Shown: positions 8,236-17,771, counted from the stretch's first letter. The stretch: 64,000 nucleotides of DNA from UBA1756 sp045222555 (GCA_045222555.1 JBGUYY010000097.1:62001-126000); one strand, 5' to 3'. Notes: a model not told the origin generated them from the letters alone. A program made the numbers and translations.

Positions 8236-9528
8236 ATGAAGAAAATTTGGATCCTACTCATCTTTTCGCTGTTCTCGCTGACCTACTGCGGAGTGGTGGC
8301 GCAGAGCAAAAAGAGCGACCAGCTGAAGAAGGACAAACAGAAAATCCAGACTGAAATCAATAAAAAACAGAAACTGCTTGACGAGACCCGCAAAAACAAG
8401 AAGGCCTCGCAGCAGCAGTTGAGCGTGCTCCGCGACCAGATCGCCACCCGCGAAATGTACATGACCGAGCTGCAAAGCGAAATCGACGTGCTTGCCGACG
8501 AACGGCGACAGAACGAGACCGAATCGTCGCGCCTTGCCCGCAAGCTCACCTACCTCCGCGAAGACTACTCCCGCGTGGTCTATAACACCTTCAAGAACCG
8601 CCGCCAGAACGACCCGCTGCTCTTCATCCTCTCTTCCGAAAACTACTCCTCCATGTTCCGCAGAATCCACTTTTACGCAGAATACTCGAAAAACGTGCAG
8701 CAAAAGGTGGATGAGATTACAGAGACCCGCAAAAACATCGACAAAAAATGCGAAGAGCTCACGTTGATTGAGAACGAGAAGCAGACTGTGATGCGTGAGC
8801 AGGAAGTCGCAAATGCCAAACAGCAACAGCAGCGCCGCGAGGCCGAAAAACTCTCCAAGGAACTCAAGAAGAAAGAGTCGAACCTTGTAGCTGAAATCAA
8901 AAAGAAACAGCAGGAGAAAAACCGCCTTGATGCGGCCATCAAGAAAGCCATTGACGCAGAAATCGCCGCCGCTGCCGCCAAGCAGAACAAGGCCAACAGC
9001 GGCAAATCAGGCTCGTCAGGGAGCGGCAAGTCAGGCTCCACCGCCAGTGGAAAATCGGGCGGCAAGTCCTCTACTCCCGCCATCGTGCTCACCCCCGCCG
9101 AACAGCAGCTCAGCAACAGCTTCGCCAGTAACAAAGGCAAGCTCCCCTGGCCGGTCAGCGCCTGCGCCAAAACCCTCGACTTCGGCACCTACCAGCACCC
9201 CGACGCTCCCTCCGTCACCCTCTACAACAACGGCATCGAGCTCCTCACCCACGCCAACGCCGATGTCAAGGCAGTGTTCAAAGGCACCGTCGTCACCGTG
9301 CGCAACTTCGAGGGCTCCTACTTCATCATCATCCGCCACGGCGAATACCTCACCACCTACCAGAATGTCACCGGCGTCACCGTCAAGGCCGGACAGGAGG
9401 TCGCCACCGGACAAAAAATCGGCTCCGTAGCCAAGAAAGCCTCCTCCGGCACCTACGAGCTCTCCTTCTTTATCACCAAAGGCACAACGTACCTCAACCC
9501 GAACTCCTGGCTCCAACGGATCAACTAA
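8236..9528 (+). CDS. EnvC-like murein hydrolase activator (degenerate LytM)
   Basis: 430 residues from the ATG at 8236; a TTG six codons upstream is possible but adds nothing. Signal peptide, then a long Lys/Gln/Glu-rich coiled coil (about 25-250), a Ser-Gly-Lys linker (about 255-285), and a C-terminal M23/LytM-fold domain (about 300-430) ending LNPNSWLQRIN. The zinc ligands of active LytM enzymes are missing: the usual HxxxD is replaced by NNGIELLTH and the HxH strand by YELSFFI. That pattern is known for EnvC, which does not cut peptidoglycan but activates amidases at the septum. The partner amidase is not in the window. Confidence 0.88.
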   Translation: MKKIWILLIFSLFSLTYCGVVAQSKKSDQLKKDKQKIQTEINKKQKLLDETRKNKKASQQQLSVLRDQIATREMYMTELQSEIDVLADERRQNETESSRLARKLTYLREDYSRVVYNTFKNRRQNDPLLFILSSENYSSMFRRIHFYAEYSKNVQQKVDEITETRKNIDKKCEELTLIENEKQTVMREQEVANAKQQQQRREAEKLSKELKKKESNLVAEIKKKQQEKNRLDAAIKKAIDAEIAAAAAKQNKANSGKSGSSGSGKSGSTASGKSGGKSSTPAIVLTPAEQQLSNSFASNKGKLPWPVSACAKTLDFGTYQHPDAPSVTLYNNGIELLTHANADVKAVFKGTVVTVRNFEGSYFIIIRHGEYLTTYQNVTGVTVKAGQEVATGQKIGSVAKKASSGTYELSFFITKGTTYLNPNSWLQRIN

Positions 9529-9534
9529 CCCGAC

Positions 9535-10125
9535 ATGTTCCTCAACGAAAAACTCTTCTCCGAATTCCTCTCCGACAAGGAGATCCTGTGGCTCGGCATC
9601 GACTTCTCGAAAGCCAAGTTCACCAAGAAGGGTTTTGACATCTCGCAAGACAGCCTCCGCCAGCTCTTCAACGAGTGGAACCTCCTCATTATCTCCGACC
9701 AGAAAAAATACGACATCCGTCTCAGCTTTCGCAAACCCATCATGTCGTACGACCTCTCCGCACTCTCCAAAAAGAACCGCTCCATCCGGCTGTCCGGCAT
9801 CCTGCGCGAACACATCCACCTCAACGACCTCCTTGACGAAGAACGCATCCAGCACTATATCAGCAATATCGAGATGCCCCAGCAGCACCGCTTCGCCCTC
9901 CTCTTCATCGTCGAATCGTTCGACGCCGTGAGCAAAACCGGATCGGTATGGGTGACTGTCGCCGAAACCGCCACCCGCCAAATCGTCCTCTGCGAGAAAT
10001 TCATCAAGCTGCCCAGCGGCTTCGGCACCAAAAACTACTGGGGACGCATCTTCTACAACATCCTCTTCGACATCAAGAACTACGCCTTCTACCGCTGGGA
10101 AAACCTCGTCAGCCAAGAACAATAA
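9535..10125 (+). CDS. Conserved hypothetical protein, unrecognised
   Basis: 196 residues, no signal peptide, no membrane segment. It starts MFLNEKLFSE and contains LWLGIDFSKAKF, GILREHIHLNDLL and a C-terminal NYWGRIFYNILFDIKNYAF segment; the mix of helix and strand suggests a compact cytoplasmic protein. The D in GIDFSKAKF recalls the first strand of actin-like or universal-stress folds, but I would not assign it. It starts 6 bases after the envC-like gene and is followed 30 bases later by the phosphohexomutase, so it is probably co-transcribed with them. Confidence 0.75.
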   Translation: MFLNEKLFSEFLSDKEILWLGIDFSKAKFTKKGFDISQDSLRQLFNEWNLLIISDQKKYDIRLSFRKPIMSYDLSALSKKNRSIRLSGILREHIHLNDLLDEERIQHYISNIEMPQQHRFALLFIVESFDAVSKTGSVWVTVAETATRQIVLCEKFIKLPSGFGTKNYWGRIFYNILFDIKNYAFYRWENLVSQEQ

Positions 10126-10155
10126 ACGCTTTCACCCTATACAAAACAACACATC

Positions 10156-11496
10156 ATGAGCGCATTCAAAGCATACGATTTCAGAGGGGTCTTCGGAAAA
10201 GACTTCACCCTCGACGACATCTACCGCATCGGCTTTTTCCTTCCTGAACTGCTGAAAGTCAACAAAGTGCTGGTCGGCCGCGACATGCGGACCACCTCAC
10301 CCGCCATCTTCGAAGCCCTCACTCGCGGCATCACCGACGCCGGTGCCGACGCCTACGACATGGGCCTCACCACCACTCCGATGGTCTATTACTTCACCGC
10401 ACAGCACGGTTTCGACGCTTCGGTCATGATCACCGCCTCCCACAATCCCAAAGAGCACAACGGACTCAAAGTCTCCACCACCAACGCACTGCCCGTCGGC
10501 TACGACACCGGACTGGGACAGCTGGAGAAAATGATCCAGCAAACACCACAGCCCTCCCAGCCCAAAGGCAAGATCATCCCCCACGACGTGAAAGCCGAAT
10601 ACCTCGAATTCCAACGGCAGTTCGCCCACGACACCCGCAACCTCAAAATTGCCATGGACTGCTCCAACGGAATGGCCACCATATTGGTGAAGGACATTTT
10701 CGGAGAAGCCCCTGTATATCTGTACGATGAACTCGACGGCACCTTCCCCCACCACGAAGCCAACCCGCTGGAACCACAGAATGTAAGGGACCTGCAGGCC
10801 CTCGTGCTGAAGGAGAAAGCCGACATCGGCGTCATCTTCGACGGCGATGCCGACCGAGTAATGTTCGTGGATGAAAAGGGAAACTTCATTCCGCCAGATC
10901 TGATGATCGCCGTCCTCGGACTCTACTTCATCAAAGAGAAAAATGTGCAGGGGAAGGTCATACAGGATATCCGCACCTCCAAATCCGTCACCGAATATAT
11001 CAACAAATTGGGACGCGAGGTGGAAATCTGGCGTGTGGGCCGTGCCTACGCCGCCATGAAACTGCGCGAGATCGATGGAGCTTTTGGAGGCGAGTTCGCA
11101 GGCCACTACTACTTCCGCGACTTCTTCTATTCCGACTCCGCCATGATTGCCGCACAGGTTGTCCTGCACATTGTCAGCGAGATGAAAGAAAAGGGCATCT
11201 CCGTCTCCCAACTCATCTCCCAAATCGCCACCTATGCCAACTCCGGCGAAATCAACTTCAAGATTGAAAAGAAAAAAGAGGCCATGGAAGCCATGAAAGA
11301 ACACTTCATGGCGAAAGAGACCTGCATCCGTTACATGGACTTCGACGGCTACCGCATTGAATTTCCGCAATGGTGGTTCAACATAAGACCTTCCAATACA
11401 GAACCTTACCTCAGACTTCTGATGGAAGCTCAAAACCAAGAGTTGTTAGATGAAAAGCTGACCGAAGCCAGAGAAATCCTGAAAAAATACATGTAA
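10156..11496 (+). CDS. manB: Phosphomannomutase/phosphoglucomutase
   Basis: 446 residues, alpha-D-phosphohexomutase family. It interconverts hexose 6-phosphate and 1-phosphate for sugar-nucleotide synthesis. Seen: phosphoserine loop TASHNPKEHNG with catalytic S95, metal loop DGDADR (D227, D229, D231), sugar-recognition GGEFAGHYY, and phosphate-binding RPSNTEPYLR near the C-terminus. Whether mannose or glucose phosphate is preferred cannot be told from sequence. It ends 3 bases before coaX. Confidence 0.93.
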   Translation: MSAFKAYDFRGVFGKDFTLDDIYRIGFFLPELLKVNKVLVGRDMRTTSPAIFEALTRGITDAGADAYDMGLTTTPMVYYFTAQHGFDASVMITASHNPKEHNGLKVSTTNALPVGYDTGLGQLEKMIQQTPQPSQPKGKIIPHDVKAEYLEFQRQFAHDTRNLKIAMDCSNGMATILVKDIFGEAPVYLYDELDGTFPHHEANPLEPQNVRDLQALVLKEKADIGVIFDGDADRVMFVDEKGNFIPPDLMIAVLGLYFIKEKNVQGKVIQDIRTSKSVTEYINKLGREVEIWRVGRAYAAMKLREIDGAFGGEFAGHYYFRDFFYSDSAMIAAQVVLHIVSEMKEKGISVSQLISQIATYANSGEINFKIEKKKEAMEAMKEHFMAKETCIRYMDFDGYRIEFPQWWFNIRPSNTEPYLRLLMEAQNQELLDEKLTEAREILKKYM

Positions 11497-11499
11497 TAT

Positions 11500-12234
11500 A
11501 TGTATATCGCCATCGACATCGGCAACACCCTGCAAAAAGTAGCTGTTTTCTCCGACGAAGGAGAAATGCTGACCCTCGTCGCCGAACCCGATCTGCAGTC
11601 TGACACGATTGCAAAGCTGCTGGACGAATATCCGATCCATCACTCCATTTTGTCAAGCGTAGGAGTGGAACGGTCTGATATACAAGAATTACTGTCCGAA
11701 CGCACCAGCCTCCTCCGATTCACTCACGCCACTCCCCTCCCCATCTGCACCGACTACCAAACGCCCGAAACCCTCGGACTGGACCGGTTAGCCTGCGCAG
11801 TAGCCGCCCACTCTTTGTTCCCCACCGACAACGTCCTTGCCATACAGGCCGGCTCGTGTCTCGTGACCGACTTTGTGACCGCCGACGGCCACTACCTCGG
11901 CGGCTCCATCTCGCCCGGAGTGGACATGCGGCTCGCTGCCCTGCACCACTTCACGAAACGGCTTCCCCTTGTGGAACGGACGTCCGTCCATAGCCTCACG
12001 GGAAAGACCACCGAAGAGAGCATTCTCACCGGTGTGATACACGGAATGGAGGACGAAATCAACGGTGTAATTGAGCGTTACCGTCAACACTATGGAGACC
12101 TCAAAATTGTGTTTACTGGAGGAAATAAAGATGATTTGCAGAATTCAATAAAATTTACTATCTTTGCCGCCTCTAATATCGTCCTACTCGGACTTTATAA
12201 AATATTGATATTCAATGCTAAAGGCAAAATATAG
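11500..12234 (+). CDS. coaX: Type III pantothenate kinase
   Basis: 244 residues. First step from pantothenate to coenzyme A, ASKHA-fold enzyme. Seen: phosphate loop IDIGNTLQK, the substrate motif LGLDRLACAVAAH, the SPGVDMR stretch and an ATP-binding TGGNKDD near the C-terminus. The gene overlaps the next one by 20 bases. panC and panD lie 3.5 kb downstream, so pantothenate synthesis and use are encoded close together. Confidence 0.95.
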   Translation: MYIAIDIGNTLQKVAVFSDEGEMLTLVAEPDLQSDTIAKLLDEYPIHHSILSSVGVERSDIQELLSERTSLLRFTHATPLPICTDYQTPETLGLDRLACAVAAHSLFPTDNVLAIQAGSCLVTDFVTADGHYLGGSISPGVDMRLAALHHFTKRLPLVERTSVHSLTGKTTEESILTGVIHGMEDEINGVIERYRQHYGDLKIVFTGGNKDDLQNSIKFTIFAASNIVLLGLYKILIFNAKGKI

Positions 12235-13495
12235 AATAATCTTGTCTGCGATTCTGGCAATCGCATTCTGCGTTTGTGCCCATGCGCAGAACGAGATTAG
12301 CTCTCCGTATTCCAAATATGGTTACGGTTTGCCCAGCAATATCACGTCGGGTGCCTACGATGCGATGGGGAAAGTGGGATATGCCATGCAGAACCCCTAT
12401 CTAATCAACTTCAAGAACCCCGCCTCTTACGTTGCCTTCGACTCACTTTCGTTCATCGCTGATGCATCTTTCAGCATCTATTCCAGCACACTAAAGACCA
12501 CTGAAGTCACCCAGAAGACCACCTTTGCACGTCCCAGCTACATCACCCTCGGACTGCCCGTAACCCGCCATTGGCGCACCTCTGCCGGCATCCTGCCTTT
12601 CAGCAACCTCGGTTACAACATAGCCGACAGCAAACTGCTGAACGACAACGTGACCGCCACTTACAACTACAAAGGGAGCGGCGGATTGCTGCAGTTGTAT
12701 TGGGGCAATGCCTTCAAAATCTGCAAGGGACTCTCCATCGGATTGAACGCCTCCTACCTTTTCGGGCGCCTCAACTACACCAAAACTGCTGAATTCGACG
12801 GAAGCTATTTCTTCAACACCATGGTGGACAACACCACCCAGGTGGATGGTCTCTACCTGTCGGGCGGCATCCAGTATTTCGCCACCGTGAAAGGCACGCA
12901 CACCATCGGCTTCGGATTGGTGTACGAAAACAGTGCCTTCATCAAGACGCGCAACCGCATCCTCACCTACAACTACGAGGGTACAGGCGCCAGCGCTTCA
13001 CTGAACGACACCATGGCCTACAGCGAGAACAAAGGGAAGATGCAGACCCCGCAGACCCTTGGCGGCGGTTTCTCGTACCAGTACCGCGACAAATGGCTGG
13101 TGACAGCCGATGTGACCTGGCAAGACTGGGCACACTACTATCTTAACGGCAATGACAACGGCACCCTACAGGATGCCATCACCATTTCGGCCGGACTACA
13201 GTTCGTGCCCAACTCGGCTTCCACCAACTACCTCAACAAAGTTCGCTTCCGCGCCGGATTCCGCTACTGCACCGGACAAATCAACGTCAACGACCATACC
13301 ATCAACGACTTTAGTGTATCAGTAGGTCTTGGCTTCCCGCTGAAAATGTACAACAGCAACTCCTCTTTGGGCATCCTCTTCGAGTACGGCCAGATGGGGA
13401 CCATCCAAAACGAATTGCTCAGAGAAAATTACTTTAGATTCTCCTTGCATTTTACTTTACAAGAAAAATGGTATCAAAGAGTGAAATTAGAATAA
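12215..13495 (+). CDS. Outer-membrane barrel protein, OmpP1/FadL-like
   Basis: 426 residues with a signal peptide ending CAHAQ. The N-terminus SPYSKYGYGLP, then NPASYVAFDSLSFIADASF, resembles the Bacteroidota barrel proteins often filed with OmpP1/FadL and found next to coaX. Many amphipathic strands follow (for example FRFSLHFTL near the end). The start overlaps the coaX stop, so translation is coupled. Cargo unknown; hydrophobic-compound uptake is the family inference. Confidence 0.78.
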   Translation: MLKAKYRIILSAILAIAFCVCAHAQNEISSPYSKYGYGLPSNITSGAYDAMGKVGYAMQNPYLINFKNPASYVAFDSLSFIADASFSIYSSTLKTTEVTQKTTFARPSYITLGLPVTRHWRTSAGILPFSNLGYNIADSKLLNDNVTATYNYKGSGGLLQLYWGNAFKICKGLSIGLNASYLFGRLNYTKTAEFDGSYFFNTMVDNTTQVDGLYLSGGIQYFATVKGTHTIGFGLVYENSAFIKTRNRILTYNYEGTGASASLNDTMAYSENKGKMQTPQTLGGGFSYQYRDKWLVTADVTWQDWAHYYLNGNDNGTLQDAITISAGLQFVPNSASTNYLNKVRFRAGFRYCTGQINVNDHTINDFSVSVGLGFPLKMYNSNSSLGILFEYGQMGTIQNELLRENYFRFSLHFTLQEKWYQRVKLE

Positions 13496-13513
13496 TTTAA
13501 AATCATAACAATC

Positions 13514-14965
13514 ATGAAAAAAGCACTGTTAACCTTAGTTGCGGCCCTTATCGCAGTGACCGCCATCGCACAAAACCCGTGCACGTTCAAGTATGGTGCC
13601 ACAGAAGAAGACTCCCTGAAATGCGCAGAACAGGTCACACTCTTCCGCACCTTTTACAACCAGAAACAATATGAAGATGCCTACGTTCCATTCCAGTACA
13701 TTGTCAACACTTGCCCCTGCGCATGGAGCGGCACCTTCTACTATGGCAAGACCATGGTTGAAAAAATGATCAAACCCGAAAAGGACTCTTTGCGCAAAGA
13801 GCGTCTGATCGACACCCTGATCTGGCTGCAGACCGCCTACAGCACCTACCATCCCAACAACTACTCCTACGGAAAAGGATTGGGCTGGAAGGCTTATTAC
13901 ACTACTAAATACCGTTCACAGGACAAAGAGCTCCTCAACCAAGCTTTTGATGACTTCGTCACCTCTGTGGAGTTGGAAAAAGAGAACACCCAGCCTGCCG
14001 TTTGGGAAGCCTACTTCCAGCTGGCCACCTACAAGACCCGCTCAACGAAAGACACCACTTACGTGATTGATGCATACGAGCGTGCCACCGAATACATCGA
14101 CGACGCCATCATCTCCAATCAGGAGGAGTTTGAAAAAGCCCTCGCCCAGTTCGACACTCTCGACAGTCAGTTCGCCAATAACCAGATTGGCAAACTGCAG
14201 TACGACAAAGCCGTGGAGAAACTGGTGAAGGACACCACCACTCGTATCAACGCCATCACTGGCTACAAAAAAGTGACCGCAAAACTGGAGAACGGCTTCG
14301 CTCCCTTCGCCAACGGACAGGTGCTCCTCAGCATCTATGAGAAGAAATTCGAACAGAGCAAGGATGACCTCAAGGCTCTCAAAAAGATGCTGGGTATCCT
14401 GAGCAAAGACTCCCTCTGCCGCAGCTCACAGATGTATAGCGAAATCCTTTACATCCTCCACCGCGCTGAACCGAGCGGAAAAGTGGCCTTCTTCCTCGGC
14501 GTTCAGGAGTTCCAGAAGAAGAACTACGACAAAGCCATCTCCTTCTTCAACGAGGCCATCTCCCTCTACACCACCAATGAAGAAAAGGCACAGCCCTACT
14601 ACTTCATCGCCACTATCGAGTCGGTAAGAGGTAGCTTCTCAGCCGCCCGTACCCACGCCTTGGAGGCTGCAAGATGCAACCCGAAATTTGGCCGTCCCTA
14701 CATCCTGATTGGTGACATGTACCGCAACTCCTACAACCAATTCACCAACGGTGGTGAGGGTGTCATCGCAAGCGCCGTGTACTGGGCCGCTGCCGACAAA
14801 TACAACAAGGCACAGGCTGTTGATCCTTCCCTCGCCAACGAATGCGCCAGAAAACGCGCCGGCCTCCCCGCAGTCAGCGGTAAGACCCTCGTGGAAAACA
14901 ACCTCCAACCCGGCCAGAGCTACCACGTAGGCGGCTGGATTAACGAGAACACCACCGTACGCTAA
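13514..14965 (+). CDS. Secreted TPR-repeat protein
   Basis: 483 residues with signal peptide ending VTAIAQ. Two TPR regions are visible (about 35-210 and 300-450, including FFLGVQEFQKKNYDKAISFF and SAARTHALEAARCNPKFGRPYILIGDMY). A helical middle section (about 190-280) has Glu/Lys-rich stretches. Gene order coaX - barrel - TPR - lptC is familiar in Bacteroidales and suggests an envelope role. It is 18 bases after the barrel gene and 2 bases before lptC. Confidence 0.82.
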   Translation: MKKALLTLVAALIAVTAIAQNPCTFKYGATEEDSLKCAEQVTLFRTFYNQKQYEDAYVPFQYIVNTCPCAWSGTFYYGKTMVEKMIKPEKDSLRKERLIDTLIWLQTAYSTYHPNNYSYGKGLGWKAYYTTKYRSQDKELLNQAFDDFVTSVELEKENTQPAVWEAYFQLATYKTRSTKDTTYVIDAYERATEYIDDAIISNQEEFEKALAQFDTLDSQFANNQIGKLQYDKAVEKLVKDTTTRINAITGYKKVTAKLENGFAPFANGQVLLSIYEKKFEQSKDDLKALKKMLGILSKDSLCRSSQMYSEILYILHRAEPSGKVAFFLGVQEFQKKNYDKAISFFNEAISLYTTNEEKAQPYYFIATIESVRGSFSAARTHALEAARCNPKFGRPYILIGDMYRNSYNQFTNGGEGVIASAVYWAAADKYNKAQAVDPSLANECARKRAGLPAVSGKTLVENNLQPGQSYHVGGWINENTTVR

Positions 14966-14967
14966 TC

Positions 14968-15534
14968 ATGCGTATCATAAAAACATTCATGAAAATCGCC
15001 CCCTGCCTCCTGGCTTTGGGGGTGATTTTTGTTTCATGCAAACAAGAGGAGTTCTCCAAAGACAAACTCCTCTCCTACCACGGGAAGTACCCCGACGAGT
15101 CGGCAGAAGACCTGCATCTCACCTACAGCGACTCAGGACGACTCAACTTCGAAATCCGCACCCCCATCCTCAACAAATATTACGGCGACCACACCTATAT
15201 GGATTGCCCGGAAGGGATCGAAATTATATCCTACGACTACTACGGACAACCAGAGGCTATGATGAAAGCCGACTACGCCATCAATGCGGAAAGGGACATG
15301 CGCATGGAAGCACAAAAAAATGTGGTCATCACCAACCTCAAGAAAGGCGATACTATCTTTACAGAAAAAATCGTCTGGGACAAACGCTTCCGCAGAATCT
15401 ATTCCGATGTGCCCGTGCGACAGGTGCGCGCCGACGGCACCGTCTATAACGGCAGCGGCTTCGATGCCGACGAGCGATTTACCCACTATACCGTGCGGAA
15501 TCCAAGAGGCGAAATCATCGCCGAAGACCTCTAA
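14968..15534 (+). CDS. lptC: LPS export ABC transporter periplasmic protein LptC
   Basis: 188 residues. LptC links the inner-membrane LptBFG transporter to the periplasmic LPS bridge. Seen: a lipobox-like stretch with C24 (GVIFVSCKQ), then beta-rich repeats (LTYSDSGRLNFEI, ADYAINAERDMRMEAQKNVVI, VWDKRFRRIYSDVPVR, GSGFDADERFTHY) that match the Bacteroidota LptC pattern, ending GEIIAEDL. Such lipidated LptC forms are usual in this phylum. It closes the coaX cluster; a terminator follows. Confidence 0.88.
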   Translation: MRIIKTFMKIAPCLLALGVIFVSCKQEEFSKDKLLSYHGKYPDESAEDLHLTYSDSGRLNFEIRTPILNKYYGDHTYMDCPEGIEIISYDYYGQPEAMMKADYAINAERDMRMEAQKNVVITNLKKGDTIFTEKIVWDKRFRRIYSDVPVRQVRADGTVYNGSGFDADERFTHYTVRNPRGEIIAEDL

Positions 15535-15537
15535 TAA

Positions 15538-15568
15538 ATGGAGAACTGAGAATTGAAAATTGAAAGGT
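15538..15568. repeat. Short GAATTGAAAATTG-type intergenic repeat
   Basis: The spacer after lptC begins with imperfect GAGAAYTGA / GAATTGAAAATTGAAA units that also occur near 16,926 and 37,534. Confidence 0.5.
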
Positions 15569-15581
15569 GATTTTAGAAGGT

Positions 15582-15621
15582 GAAAAATTGATATTTGGCA
15601 ATAAAAATCATCAATTTTTTC
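15582..15621 (+). terminator. Terminator after lptC
   Basis: Stem GAAAAATTGAT (15582-15592) pairs with ATCAATTTTTT (15610-15620) around a 17-base AT-rich loop; the T-run is part of the right arm. Confidence 0.6.
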
Positions 15622-15632
15622 AGAAAATCGTG

Positions 15633-15640
15633 TAAATTTG
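15633..15640 (+). promoter_or_regulatory. TAnnTTTG -7 element for panC
   Basis: TAAATTTG, 73 bases before the panC ATG. The leader between is very AT-rich, with no clear structure. Confidence 0.6.
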
Positions 15641-15713
15641 CCTGCTAAAAATTTTTACAAATAATAAATATAATTATTTGTAAATCAGTTTGTTATATAA
15701 CAGGAAATTTACT

Positions 15714-16550
15714 ATGTTGCTGACTAAGACCCTATCAGACTTACAAAAAGCCCTTGAAAAGGCTCACAACAGCGGACAGACTGTTGGCATGGTGCCCACC
15801 ATGGGAGCACTGCATGAAGGCCATCTTTCGCTGATCCGCCGTGCCAAACAAGAGAACGACCTCTGTGTCATCTCCATTTTCGTCAACCCAACACAGTTCA
15901 ACAACGCGGAGGATTTGGAGAAATATCCCCACACATTAGAGCAGGACCTGCAACTCGTAAGTGACTATGCAGACATCGTTTTTGCGCCTTCCGTGGAGGA
16001 GGTTTACCGCGTGCCCGCCACCGAGCAGTACGACTTCGGACCCGTGGCGGAAGTGATGGAAGGCCCCGCACGCCCCGGCCATTTCAACGGCGTGGGCATC
16101 ATCGTGAAGCGACTCTTCGACTGGGTGCAGCCCACCCGCGCCTATTTCGGCGAAAAGGATTTCCAACAGATCGCCGTCATCAAGACCCTCGTGCGTCAAT
16201 GCGGCCTGAAAGTGGAGATTGTGCCCTGTCCCATCGTACGGGAAGCCAGCGGACTGGCGCTGAGCTCACGCAACCGCCGTCTCACCGAAGAAGAACGAGC
16301 CACATCCGCCAACATCTACCGCATCCTGAAAGCCTCCACACAGCTCAACACCACCAACACCGAAGAGATCCGTCAGTTTGTGGTAAAAGAAATTGAGAAA
16401 TACGACCTATTCAAAATTGAATATTACGAGATTGTAGATGATGAGACCCTCCAACCCGTCGCCGACCTCAACGACAGCAACGGTGTAGTGGGCTGCATCA
16501 CCGTGTGGGCCAACAATGTACGGCTCATCGACAATATCCGATACAAATAA
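15714..16550 (+). CDS. panC: Pantothenate synthetase
   Basis: 278 residues from the ATG at 15714; a TTG eight codons earlier is less likely. Joins pantoate and beta-alanine with ATP to make pantothenate. Seen: VPTMGALHEGHLSLI with the HIGH-type HEGH, IFVNPTQFN, the GPVAEVMEGPARPGHFNGV substrate loop, YFGEKDFQQ, and the KMSKS-like LALSSRNRRL. panD follows after 29 bases and makes its beta-alanine. panB is not in the window. Confidence 0.96.
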   Translation: MLLTKTLSDLQKALEKAHNSGQTVGMVPTMGALHEGHLSLIRRAKQENDLCVISIFVNPTQFNNAEDLEKYPHTLEQDLQLVSDYADIVFAPSVEEVYRVPATEQYDFGPVAEVMEGPARPGHFNGVGIIVKRLFDWVQPTRAYFGEKDFQQIAVIKTLVRQCGLKVEIVPCPIVREASGLALSSRNRRLTEEERATSANIYRILKASTQLNTTNTEEIRQFVVKEIEKYDLFKIEYYEIVDDETLQPVADLNDSNGVVGCITVWANNVRLIDNIRYK

Positions 16551-16579
16551 CTTTTCGCAAAAATTAAAGCACTATCAAT

Positions 16580-16927
16580 ATGCAAATTGAAGTCTTAAAA
16601 TCTAAAATTCACCGCGTAACGGTCACCGAAGCCGACATCAACTATGTGGGCAGCATCACCATTGATGAAACCTTGATGGAGGCCGCTAATCTCATTGAGA
16701 ATGAGAAAGTTCAGGTGCTTGATATGAACAATGGCGAACGGTTTGAAACCTACGTCATCAAAGGGAAAAAGGACTCCGGCGTCATCTGTCTCAACGGACC
16801 GGCGGCCCGAAAAGTGCTGGTGGGCGACATCGTGGTCATCATCTCCTACTGCACCATGGATTTCGAAGAAGCCAAAACCTTCAAACCCACGGTCATCTTC
16901 CCCGAGAACAACCGAGTGGGAAAATAA
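16580..16927 (+). CDS. panD: Aspartate 1-decarboxylase proenzyme
   Basis: 115 residues. Makes beta-alanine from aspartate using a pyruvoyl group formed by self-cleavage. The cleavage pair G24-S25 is in NYVGSITID at the standard position. Also seen: LNGPAARK and the DIVVIISYC strand. It is directly downstream of panC, so both halves of the last pantothenate step are co-expressed. Confidence 0.96.
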   Translation: MQIEVLKSKIHRVTVTEADINYVGSITIDETLMEAANLIENEKVQVLDMNNGERFETYVIKGKKDSGVICLNGPAARKVLVGDIVVIISYCTMDFEEAKTFKPTVIFPENNRVGK

Positions 16928-16982
16928 GAATTGAAAATTGAGAATAATTGTAAATTGTACATTGTAAATTATTAATTGTTAG
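16925..16982. repeat. AT-rich short intergenic repeat before gpmA
   Basis: Units of GAATTGAAAATTGAGAAT and TTGTAAATTGTACATTGTA fill the panD-gpmA spacer. Related units occur after lptC and after the lipid-kinase gene. Confidence 0.5.
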
Positions 16983-16984
16983 AT

Positions 16985-17734
16985 ATGCACAGATTAGTAT
17001 TGATTCGCCACGGCGAAAGTGAATGGAACAAAGCCAATCTCTTTACGGGTTGGACGGATGTAGATCTTTCTGAAAAAGGATTACAGGAGGCTGCAGAGGC
17101 TGGCATCGCACTGAAAGAGGCTGGTTTCCAATTTGAATATGCTTACACTTCCTTCTTAAAACGCGCCATCAAAACCTTGAACATCGTTCTGGAAAAGATG
17201 GATCAGCTGTGGATTCCTGTGGAGAAAAGCTGGCGCTTGAACGAGAAACATTACGGTGCCCTTCAAGGCTTCAACAAAGCCGAAATGACCGAGAAATATG
17301 GTCCTGAAAAGATCAAACAGTGGCGCAGAAGCTACGACATCCGTCCGGAGAGTCTGACCGACGACGACGAGCGCAATCCCGCCCTCGACCCGCGTTACAA
17401 GAACATCGACGACCCGATGGCCAAGCCCCACACCGAGGCACTTTGCGACACCATCGCCCGTATCATCCCTTACTGGGAGAACGTCATTCTTCCCAAAGTA
17501 AAAAGCTCCAACGACATCATCATCGCGGCCCACGGCAACAGTCTGCGCGGCATCATCAAGGTGCTCAAGAACATCTCCGACGAGGACATTATCGGTCTCA
17601 ACCTGCCCACCGGCATCCCGTACGTCTTCGAATTCGATGACAACATGCAGCTTCAGAAAGACTATTTCCTCGCTGATGAGGAGAAAGTGAAAGCGCTGAT
17701 GGACGCAGTCGCCAATCAGGGCAATAAAAAATAA
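16985..17734 (+). CDS. gpmA: 2,3-bisphosphoglycerate-dependent phosphoglycerate mutase
   Basis: 249 residues from the ATG at 16985; a TTG three codons upstream also opens the frame. Interconverts 3- and 2-phosphoglycerate in glycolysis. Seen: RHGESEWN with phospho-accepting H9, FTGWTDVDLS, the YGALQGFNKAE loop, and the second histidine in AAHGNSLRGI. The length matches the dPGM family. The AT-rich repeat spacer upstream leaves its promoter unclear; typA follows after 37 bases. Confidence 0.95.
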   Translation: MHRLVLIRHGESEWNKANLFTGWTDVDLSEKGLQEAAEAGIALKEAGFQFEYAYTSFLKRAIKTLNIVLEKMDQLWIPVEKSWRLNEKHYGALQGFNKAEMTEKYGPEKIKQWRRSYDIRPESLTDDDERNPALDPRYKNIDDPMAKPHTEALCDTIARIIPYWENVILPKVKSSNDIIIAAHGNSLRGIIKVLKNISDEDIIGLNLPTGIPYVFEFDDNMQLQKDYFLADEEKVKALMDAVANQGNKK

Positions 17735-17771
17735 TTCATCCTTTATAAAAAATAACGAAAAACAACATACA

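Noticed and set aside
9031..11439. Long minus-strand reading frames (about 360-380 codons) opposite the envC-like and phosphohexomutase genes
   Set aside because: They are antisense shadows of well-supported genes, with low-complexity Val/Glu/Gly-rich products and no family features.
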